Positions 1 through 7,587 of a stretch of 64,000 bases of DNA are shown here, piece by piece. The DNA is from Coriobacteriaceae bacterium (lineage in GTDB: Bacteria; Actinomycetota; Coriobacteriia; Coriobacteriales; Coriobacteriaceae): NCBI GenBank assembly GCA_902835305.1, contig CADFMD010000003.1:124001-188000 (forward strand), written 5' to 3'. A model generated the notes under the pieces. It did not search any database. It was not told the DNA's origin and was given only the letters and a program-made list of their open reading frames with translations. Each line of letters starts with the position of its first letter. Within the stretch, counting starts at the first letter, position 1. The translations under genes were made by a program, and so were the position numbers.

Positions 1-490
1 AGCGGAAGGCAAAGCTCGCAAAGTTATTCTTTTTGAGCATGCGGCCGAGCGACTGGTTGAGCGTGGAGTTAACCACGGCAGAAACGAGCATTGCCAGCGA
101 AGAGCCCAGCACCACGTACCAGGTGCCGCCGATGGTGGCGTTAAGGGCGGCGTTGACCTCGATCATACCCGTGTCGTAGTAGGCACCCCACATGCCGGGC
201 GTGAGCGAGCATGCCCAAAAGCACAGGCTCACGGCCAGGTTGACCAGCAGCGCGAGGATAGAGATTTTGATGGATGCCTTGGCGCCAAAGCGCTTGCAGA
301 TCATGTCCTGGCACAAAAACGAAACCCAGCTCACCACAAAGCCGCAATCGAGTGCCAGATACGGCAGGCTGATAAGCTCTTTGTTGGCCAGCAGGTTCAT
401 CATGATAACGCTCACGAAAAACAGCGAAACCGTTGCCGCGGGAATGCTCCGCAACAGGACCTTGTAGTCCTCCATGACCTTCTTGATCAT
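1..490 (-). CDS. VUT-family queuosine precursor transporter (partial, 3' end outside window)
   Basis: Reading the minus strand from ATG 490 gives MIKKVMEDYKVLLRSIPAAT followed by hydrophobic segments and the phrase LLANKELISLPYLALDCGFV, typical of the YhhQ/VUT family of integral membrane transporters for queuosine precursors (preQ0, preQ1 or queuine). About 163 residues and roughly four membrane segments lie inside the window before the edge cuts the gene. The start is supported by an AAAGGAG ribosome site about eight bases upstream. The conserved acidic and Cys-rich stretch (CGFVVSWVSFLCQDMICKRF) is present. The gene lies downstream of prfC on the same strand but is separated by a hairpin and has its own leader with a possible preQ1 riboswitch, which fits the proposed substrate. 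The family call is fairly firm; the exact precursor transported is not determined. Confidence 0.8.
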   Translation of the reverse strand, partial: MIKKVMEDYKVLLRSIPAATVSLFFVSVIMMNLLANKELISLPYLALDCGFVVSWVSFLCQDMICKRFGAKASIKISILALLVNLAVSLCFWACSLTPGMWGAYYDTGMIEVNAALNATIGGTWYVVLGSSLAMLVSAVVNSTLNQSLGRMLKKNNFASFAFR

Positions 491-499
491 TATGTACTC

Positions 500-545
500 C
501 TTTGGTTTTAGGTTTAACGAGCAGGATATCGGACCCGAACTGCTC
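500..545 (-). promoter_or_regulatory. Candidate preQ1-I riboswitch in leader of the VUT transporter
   Basis: On the minus strand GAGCAG (545-540) pairs with CTGCTC (524-519). The loop begins UUC and then GGGU. After the stem comes an A-rich tail, GUUAAACCUAAAACC (518-504), that can pair ACCU with the loop GGGU and runs directly into the AAAGGAG ribosome site. An H-type pseudoknot with a UUC-starting loop and A-rich tail ending at the ribosome site is the layout of preQ1-I riboswitches. The downstream gene belongs to a queuosine-precursor transporter family. The match was made by eye without a covariance search. Confidence 0.4.
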
Positions 546-610
546 GGACGCCCCGGTCTTGAGACGACGGTGGGTATGATAGCCGCTCACACGGCATCAG
601 GCAAGCAAAC

Positions 611-640
611 GGCGCGGCAGCCCCGCAAGGCCACCGCGCC
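611..640 (-). terminator. Hairpin after prfC
   Basis: GGCGCGG (640-634) and CCGCGCC (617-611) form a GC-rich stem just after the prfC stop, followed on the minus strand by GTTTGCTT. The T-run is weak, so this is a probable rather than certain intrinsic terminator. Confidence 0.5.
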
Positions 641-646
641 GGTGCG

Positions 647-2260
<1,614 letters not shown>

Positions 2261-2395
2261 GCGGATCCTTTCTTGCATTGAGTGCATTACGTCGTTGTAA
2301 CCGCACTATTGTAGCCGCGAAATCCCGCCGCAGGGCGCCTATCAGGACAAATTCATCAGCTGAGCTCGCTGCGCCGGGCAGCCGCCTCAAGGATT

Positions 2396-2692
2396 GTCTC
2401 GATCTGTAACAGTAAGACGGGTTTTGAGCCCCTACCTGTTACAGATCGAGACAAACCGGCAGGCCCGCCGGCACAATCTCAACCTGTAACATCTAGCCGC
2501 CTAAATCAGGTCTAACTGTTACAAATCGAGATAAACGAGAAGGCGAGCCGCCAATGTCTCGTTCTGTAACATCTAGCCGCGCAAATCGACTCTTACTGTT
2601 ACAGATTGAGACAAATAGGCAGGCGGGCAAATAAGATCTCGATCTGTAACAGCAGACGACCCAAAACGGACCTAGGTGTTACAGATTGAGAT
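2396..2692. repeat. Array of eight 17-bp repeats in alternating orientation, exact 40-bp pitch
   Basis: Repeat GTCTCGATCTGTAACAG occurs at 2396, 2476, 2556 and 2636 in plus orientation and as its reverse complement at 2436, 2516, 2596 and 2676. Every neighbouring pair is exactly 40 bp apart (17 bp repeat + 23 bp spacer), giving four 57-bp inverted-repeat units on an 80-bp period. The first unit has perfect arms; others carry one to four changes. The spacers inside each hairpin (2413, 2493, 2573, 2653) resemble one another weakly, and those between hairpins (2453, 2533, 2613) share an AAA...AGGC pattern, so the array probably grew by duplication of an 80-bp unit. It fills most of the 530-bp gap between prfC and the GntR gene. 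No gene was recognised in that gap. Confidence 0.9.
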
Positions 2693-2739
2693 TGTTTTGG
2701 AGCAAGCGCGGTGCCGGCGGACTATTCCACATTTAGCTC

Positions 2740-2790
2740 TTGCATAACTGTGCATAGTGTATATATACTGTGCTTACCGGTTATATACAC
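2740..2790 (+). promoter_or_regulatory. Promoter and likely GntR operator for the exporter operon
   Basis: TTGCAT (2740-2745) and TATACT (2764-2769) are separated by 18 bp. An inverted repeat, GTGTATATA (2757-2765) and TATATACAC (2782-2790), overlaps the -10 box and the start region. A dyad in this position suits autorepression by the YtrA-type regulator encoded immediately downstream. Confidence 0.6.
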
Positions 2791-2817
2791 GTGTAGCCCA
2801 ACAGCTAAGGAGCCGCT

Positions 2818-3198
2818 GTGGACATCATCCTATCCAATTCGAGCGACAAGCCCATCTACGAGCAGATATCCTCGCAGGTCAAAGCCCAGATCCTTTCGGG
2901 CACCCTCGCTGCGGGAGCCAAACTTCCCAGCATCCGTGCGCTCGCGAGCGACCTGGGCGTGAGCGTCATCACCACCAAGCGCGCCTATGCCGATCTGGAG
3001 CAGCTCAGCTTTATCTGCACCGTGCAGGGCAAAGGCTGCTTTGTCGCCGAAGGCAACCAGGAGCTTTTGCGCGAAAACCAGCTCTGCCATATCGAAGAGT
3101 TGCTTGCGAAAGCGGCGAGCCAAGCCGAAGCTCTGGGCGTCACACGCGACAAGCTGCACGAGATGCTCGACCTTGTAGCTCCCGAAACCATGCAGTAG
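2818..3198 (+). CDS. GntR-family (YtrA-type) transcriptional regulator
   Basis: A 126-residue DNA-binding regulator. The N-terminal winged helix carries the GntR signature PIYEQISSQVKAQILSG and LPSIRALASDLGVSVITTKRAY, followed by a short helical tail instead of a ligand domain, which is the YtrA subfamily layout. It starts with GTG at 2818, preceded by AAGGAG. The ABC ATPase gene begins 23 bases after its stop and a permease overlaps that, so the three form one operon. YtrA regulators usually repress their own ABC operon, and the dyad over the promoter agrees. The inducer cannot be told from sequence; cell-envelope stress or antibiotics are common in the family. Confidence 0.9.
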   Translation: MDIILSNSSDKPIYEQISSQVKAQILSGTLAAGAKLPSIRALASDLGVSVITTKRAYADLEQLSFICTVQGKGCFVAEGNQELLRENQLCHIEELLAKAASQAEALGVTRDKLHEMLDLVAPETMQ

Positions 3199-3221
3199 CC
3201 ATCTGCAAGAAAGGCTATACC

Positions 3222-4103
3222 ATGCAAAACTTGCTAGAACTCAAAGGCGTCTCACGCCGCGTAAGCGACCGCTTTTCCCTACGCGATGTCACACTCACCG
3301 TGGAGCCCGGCCAGATCGTCGGCTTTGTGGGCGCAAACGGCGCCGGCAAAACAACGACGATTCGCGCCGCACTCGGGCTTATAAAGCTCGATGCCGGCGA
3401 GGTGCACCTGTTTGGGCAGCGCTGCGACGCCAACGTGCCCGACGAGACGCAGCGCCATCTGCGCTCCCGCGTCGGCCTTGTCCTGGACACGTGCCCCTTC
3501 CCCTCCACGCTCAAGGTGGGCGAGATCGAGAAACTCGTAGGCCCGGCATTCCCCACGTGGAGTCGCGAAACATTCGCCGGATTCATCGACCGATTTGGCC
3601 TTGACCCCAAAACCAAGGTCAAAGACCTCTCCCGCGGCATGGGCATGAAGCTACAGCTCGCCTGCGCGCTCAGCCACAATGCCAAGCTGCTCGTTTTGGA
3701 CGAAGCCACTGCGGGCCTTGATCCCATGGCACGCGAGGAGCTGCTCGATGAGCTGCTCGCCTTTGTTTCCGACGGCCAGCGCAGCGTAGTGCTCTCGAGC
3801 CATATTACGTCCGACCTCGATCGCGCTGCCGACCGCGTCATCTGCATCGATAACGGCTCGATTGCGTTTGACCTGCCGCGCGAGGACATTACCGACCGAG
3901 CCGGCATCGCCCACTGCGCCCAAGCACAAGCCGCCGAGCTTATGGCTTGCGTCGAAGGCGCCCGTGCCGCCCACCACGCCTATAGCGTGGACGTGCTCGT
4001 GCCCAACCGTCGCGAAACGCTCGAGGCCTTCCCCGAGATTCCCTGCGATCGGGCAACCATTGATGACTATCTGCGCCTCATGTTGAAAGGGGCTTCGAAA
4101 TGA
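3222..4103 (+). CDS. ABC transporter ATP-binding protein
   Basis: Cytoplasmic nucleotide-binding subunit of an ABC-2 type exporter, 293 residues. Walker A GANGAGKTT lies near residues 37-45, the signature-like LSRGMGMKLQLA near 137, and Walker B with the D-loop, LLVLDEATAGLDP, near 156. The signature is the LSRGM variant common in YtrB/BcrA-type exporters. The start at ATG 3222 has AGAAAGG upstream and is preferred over the longer in-frame extension, which runs back through the GntR gene. The stop overlaps the permease start (ATGA at 4100-4103), implying translational coupling. The exported substrate is unknown. Confidence 0.92.
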   Translation: MQNLLELKGVSRRVSDRFSLRDVTLTVEPGQIVGFVGANGAGKTTTIRAALGLIKLDAGEVHLFGQRCDANVPDETQRHLRSRVGLVLDTCPFPSTLKVGEIEKLVGPAFPTWSRETFAGFIDRFGLDPKTKVKDLSRGMGMKLQLACALSHNAKLLVLDEATAGLDPMAREELLDELLAFVSDGQRSVVLSSHITSDLDRAADRVICIDNGSIAFDLPREDITDRAGIAHCAQAQAAELMACVEGARAAHHAYSVDVLVPNRRETLEAFPEIPCDRATIDDYLRLMLKGASK

Positions 4104-4798
4104 AACGCGCCTTTATGTCCGAGCTCGCCATCGTTCGCACGCTCGTCCCGAGCATCGCGGGCGTCGGCCTGTTCATATTTGTCGTGCTGACCCTCGCCAT
4201 CGCATCGGATGGCGATTCCGGCATGAGCGCCGGTGCCTGCGCGGTCAGCGCCATGTCGCCCATCATGGTCATGAGCTCGCTGGCCGGCTTCGACAATCAA
4301 AACGGATGGGAACGTTATCGGGCAACGCTGCCCCTCTCGCGCAAAGACATCATCTGTGCACGCTACCTGAGCATCATTGTCTTCTCGGCTGTCATGGCGT
4401 GCGCCGCCGTACTGTTGAACATCATCGCCCTCCCAATCCTCAACAACACAGGTATCCCCTCGACGGGACAGACTATCTTTGAGATCGCAATCGCCTCGGT
4501 GGCGTCGATGCTCATCTCCCTCATGATCGTGTTTTTAGCGCAGCCGCTATTCTTCCGATTTGGACATATGGAGGCGCTGCGCCTATCCGCTGGCCTGTTT
4601 GCCCTGCTCGGGTGCCTTGCCATGGCCGCACTGAGCTCCTCCAACCCCATCAGCAACTGGCTCATGTCGATTTCCGGAGCGAATCCCGACCCTGCCGTGC
4701 TAGGCTGTCTGTGTGCAGGAATTGCCGTGCTGGCCCTCGTGCTATGTGCGCTTAGCTGCGCCATCAGCATCAAGGTCTATCGAGCACGCGACCTGTAG
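4100..4798 (+). CDS. ABC-2 type permease subunit
   Basis: A 232-residue hydrophobic protein with about six predicted membrane spans (for example near residues 13-35, 93-113, 135-155, 165-185 and 205-226). It lacks soluble domains and sits four bases into the preceding ATPase gene, so it is the membrane partner of that ATPase. The phrase DNQNGWERYRATLPLSRKDIICARYL matches the loop of small ABC-2 permeases from gut Firmicutes and Actinobacteria. The operon ends with a clear intrinsic terminator. The substrate is not identifiable. Confidence 0.85.
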   Translation: MKRAFMSELAIVRTLVPSIAGVGLFIFVVLTLAIASDGDSGMSAGACAVSAMSPIMVMSSLAGFDNQNGWERYRATLPLSRKDIICARYLSIIVFSAVMACAAVLLNIIALPILNNTGIPSTGQTIFEIAIASVASMLISLMIVFLAQPLFFRFGHMEALRLSAGLFALLGCLAMAALSSSNPISNWLMSISGANPDPAVLGCLCAGIAVLALVLCALSCAISIKVYRARDL

Positions 4799-4821
4799 GC
4801 AAGCGCGGCATCATCGGGCAT

Positions 4822-4848
4822 GCGCCGTAGACCTGGCGCGGTTTTTTT
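4822..4848 (+). terminator. Intrinsic terminator of the GntR-ABC operon
   Basis: GCGCC (4822-4826) pairs with GGCGC (4835-4839) and is followed by seven T residues (4842-4848). Confidence 0.75.
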
Positions 4849-4921
4849 GGGGAGGCGCTCGGCCCGTGTCTACGCCCTCACACCGGGTTTGAAATGTTTG
4901 TACTGCCCGTGCGCCCCCGTG

Positions 4922-6226
4922 CTACTTGCGCAGCGGCTTGGGCAGCGGAATGCCTGCCGCAATGACGGAGGCGATGATCATGCAGACGATGCCCTTGAGC
5001 GGGAAGCACATGAGCAGCAAACCCACGACCATGACGGGCTGGCGCATGACGGCACCCATCGTCGAGGCGGTACAGACGGCGACGCAAAAGACCGGATCGG
5101 CGCCCGTCAGGATGGCAAGACCGTAGCCCAGGCTCACGCCCGAAAAGATGACGGGGAAGAAGTGGCCGCCGCGCCAGCCCATATTGATGAGGGCGGGAGT
5201 CAGCATGGCCTTAACAAGACCGGTCGCGATGAGCACACCGGCGGGGATGGTCAGATAGGTTTCCATGAGCACGTCGGCTTGGGTCTCGCCGGCAAACATG
5301 GTGTAGGGCAGGACCGTGCCGCAGATGGCGAGCGCCAGACCGGCCAGCATGGCCTTGACGACAGGGCGCTCCCCTATGGCGTGAGCCAATGTCTCGCTCG
5401 CGTGCTCCGAGACAAAGTACAGCCAGCCGCAGGCCGTACCGATGAGTGCCAGGGGAATCAGCCAGACAAGCTCGAGGTTGCCCACCTGGGCAGCCTCGAA
5501 CCTCGGCATACCCATACCGCCGCCCATAAGCTGGCCAAGCAGCAGATAGGTGCCCAGGCCGCCGGCAATCGCGATGCCGTAGACCACGGTCTTTTGCGCC
5601 TTGGGCAGTTTGATGGTGATCTCGTCGGATTCGGAGTCTCCATCGTCGTCGGCGCCCTGGCCGTCAGCGCTACCGGCGAGCGGCGCCACAAAGCCAAAGA
5701 CGGGCGCGGTGAAGAGCGCCGTCAGGGCGGCCTGGGTGCCCAGCAGCGTGAGCTGCCTAAACTCGACGCCAAAGCGACGCATGCGGTCGCCGACCCAGCT
5801 GCACAGGCCCGCGATAACGCCGGTCAGGCCGGCCTCCGGTCCAATGCTTCCGCCAAACAGCAGCGGCAGCAATGCCGCAAGCGAAAGCTTGCCCAGGTTG
5901 TCGTACGGGTAGCAACCGTCCTGTTTAACCTTGGCCATCACCTGGTTAAGGTCGTCGGTCTTGGTGCCCGTCATCTTTTCGTACAGACCGATCAGCAGGC
6001 CGCCCAGCAGGCAGACGAAAAACGGATACGGCAAAAACCCGAACGGGCCGCTCGCGAGCTCGGGCGAAGCGACGCCCAGCATGTGCGGGATCTCGGTCCA
6101 TAGATAGTCGATACCGTGCTCCATCGCAAAGAAGAACAGCCAGACCGCAGCACCTGCAAACGCACCGGTCACGGCCACGCTCACTAAGAACAGCGCACGG
6201 TTTTTGGGTTTTGCAAGGTTATCCAT
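4922..6226 (-). CDS. ClC-type voltage-gated chloride channel/antiporter family protein
   Basis: A polytopic membrane protein of 434 residues. The segment GGSIGPEAGLTG near residue 130 corresponds to the GxIGPxA signature of ClC channels and H+/Cl- exchangers, and further repeated amphipathic helices follow, as expected for the ClC fold. A charged cytosolic-type loop (GSADGQGADDDGDSESDEIT) near residue 180 is unusual. The C-terminal half contains GWRGGHFFPVIFSGVSLGYG, resembling the second selectivity region of the family. Start ATG 6226 has GGGAGG upstream. It is likely monocistronic. Whether it conducts chloride, fluoride or another anion, and whether as a channel or exchanger, is open. Confidence 0.85.
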   Translation of the reverse strand: MDNLAKPKNRALFLVSVAVTGAFAGAAVWLFFFAMEHGIDYLWTEIPHMLGVASPELASGPFGFLPYPFFVCLLGGLLIGLYEKMTGTKTDDLNQVMAKVKQDGCYPYDNLGKLSLAALLPLLFGGSIGPEAGLTGVIAGLCSWVGDRMRRFGVEFRQLTLLGTQAALTALFTAPVFGFVAPLAGSADGQGADDDGDSESDEITIKLPKAQKTVVYGIAIAGGLGTYLLLGQLMGGGMGMPRFEAAQVGNLELVWLIPLALIGTACGWLYFVSEHASETLAHAIGERPVVKAMLAGLALAICGTVLPYTMFAGETQADVLMETYLTIPAGVLIATGLVKAMLTPALINMGWRGGHFFPVIFSGVSLGYGLAILTGADPVFCVAVCTASTMGAVMRQPVMVVGLLLMCFPLKGIVCMIIASVIAAGIPLPKPLRK

Positions 6227-6352
6227 CGGGACCTCCCGTGGTCAGAATCGGCAAAGATACGTTTTATTGTAGGACGGGCACAGCGCGGACGGGCCAACCA
6301 TCTACGCCGCGAACAGCGCCGTTGGGTGCCGCACACGCGACGGGCCCAAGGC

Positions 6353-6886
6353 TTAGCTGCCGATAATCGATGCGATTTGGTGCAGGTCGTCGGCAAAGTA
6401 GATGCCGGCCTGGCGCTGCGGGCTCGATAGGCCCTTGTCGATCATGTGCCCGAGCAGCGACCTAAGGTCGTTGTAGTAACCGTCCAAGTTGTACAGGATG
6501 CACGGCGCGCTCAGATGGCCCAGCGACACGGCCGACATGACCTCGGCAATCTCCTCGAGCGTGCCCGTACCGCCCGGAAAGGCAATGAACGCATCGCCGA
6601 GCTCGATCATCTTGGCCTTGCGCTCGGCCATGTCGCTCGTCACGATAAGGTCGTCGATGCCATCGTGCTGAAACTCGGCCTCGATAAAAAAGCTCGGCTC
6701 CACACCGGTCACGTGCCCGCCAGCATCGAGCACGCTATCGGCGAGCGCACCCATCAGGCCCGACTTGGACCCGCCGTATACCAGCGCGTGGCCGTTGGAG
6801 CCAATCCATGTGCCGAGCTGCTGCACCGCAGGCAAAAACGCCGGGTCGTTACCGACGCTGGCGCCCAGGTATACCGTGATATTCAT
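6353..6886 (-). CDS. LOG-family nucleotide phosphoribohydrolase-like protein (TIGR00730)
   Basis: A 177-residue Rossmann-fold protein with the family hallmark PGGTGTLEEIAEVMS and an upstream GGSKSGLMGALADSVL segment. LOG proteins cleave the N-glycosidic bond of nucleoside 5'-monophosphates, best known from cytokinin activation in plants; bacterial members may act in nucleotide salvage. The length is normal. The gene lies 35 bases downstream of the potassium-channel gene on the same strand and may be co-transcribed with it. The physiological substrate here is unknown. Confidence 0.9.
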   Translation of the reverse strand: MNITVYLGASVGNDPAFLPAVQQLGTWIGSNGHALVYGGSKSGLMGALADSVLDAGGHVTGVEPSFFIEAEFQHDGIDDLIVTSDMAERKAKMIELGDAFIAFPGGTGTLEEIAEVMSAVSLGHLSAPCILYNLDGYYNDLRSLLGHMIDKGLSSPQRQAGIYFADDLHQIASIIGS

Positions 6887-6921
6887 ATTCAGCCCCCTTG
6901 TTGTGACGTGCGGCGCCCGCC

Positions 6922-7347
6922 CTAGCGTTGGCGTCGGCGATATTCGCGCACGCGGCGCGACAGGTCGGCGAGCTCATCGCGGTCAAGCTCTTCCAGGTGC
7001 TCAAGATCATCCATAAAGCGCGCCATGGTGTCCTTTTGGCGCATCTTGATGAGCGTATTGCAGTAGTTCACCGCCACGCCCGTAAGCATGGCGATGTAGA
7101 AGATGCTGATGACGCTCAAAACGACAGTGATGGCGCGGGCAACCGGCGTTTCGGCCGGAATATCGCCAAAGCCGATCGTCGATACGGTCTCAAAGCTAAA
7201 CCAGAGGCCATCGCCAAACGTAAGGGTCGTGGGCTCGGACAGCCAGACTGCCGTCGAACACAGCAGGTAGAAGATAAGAAACAGGCCCGTGATGCGCGCA
7301 AAGCCAGCCTGGCGCAACACGTCGGCAAGCGTCCTCAACTTGTTCAT
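6922..7347 (-). CDS. Two-TM potassium channel family protein
   Basis: A 141-residue membrane protein: TM1 near residues 15-35, a pore loop with the selectivity-type sequence TIGFGDIPAET near residue 66, TM2 near 80-105, then a charged cytosolic helix (MARFMDDLEHLEELDRDELA). This is the minimal KcsA-like Ion_trans_2 layout. The canonical filter TVGYGD is here TIGFGD, which is still common among bacterial potassium channels. The start at 7347 (MNKLRTLADVL) has AAAAGGGG upstream; a 40-residue longer frame would begin inside repetitive intergenic DNA and is rejected. Confidence 0.85.
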   Translation of the reverse strand: MNKLRTLADVLRQAGFARITGLFLIFYLLCSTAVWLSEPTTLTFGDGLWFSFETVSTIGFGDIPAETPVARAITVVLSVISIFYIAMLTGVAVNYCNTLIKMRQKDTMARFMDDLEHLEELDRDELADLSRRVREYRRRQR

Positions 7348-7480
7348 CGCGACCCCTTTTCCAGATACCCCATCACGTTCGCTCGGTATTGTCCCACAAC
7401 CGGCAGCTGGGGACGCTCCTTTTGTGCCGGACAGATTGGGAACGTCCCTAAGTGCCAACTCCGGCAAAGAGTGTCCCCAG

Positions 7481-7513
7481 CGACTGGTCGTTTAAGAACG
7501 TCCCCAATGACTA
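7481..7513. repeat. Copy of a dispersed GTCCCC-type intergenic repeat
   Basis: The segment CGACTGGTCGTTTAAGAACG plus the following TCCCCAATGACTA is nearly the same as 16547-16578. The surrounding 7370-7480 stretch also contains several GGGACG/CGTCCC words. The 240-bp gap between the channel gene and the sensor gene holds nothing else recognisable. Confidence 0.6.
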
Positions 7514-7587
7514 CCCATCTGCCGGGTGTTAGGGTGGCTGAGCTGGTATCCTTATGCGCGTATTGTCTCTACTCGATAGGATTGCAT

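Noticed and set aside
2396..2692. CRISPR array
   Set aside because: Repeats alternate in orientation, are only 17 bp, spacers resemble one another by class, and no cas genes are present.
2396..2692. TIGR (tandem interspaced guide RNA) array
   Set aside because: The 40-bp pitch with 23-bp spacers does not match the known short-spacer TIGR unit and no Nop-domain Tas gene is seen.
4820..6103. 427-codon frame antisense to the ClC-type gene
   Set aside because: Low-complexity Gly/His/Asp-rich translation; the opposite strand encodes a clear membrane protein.
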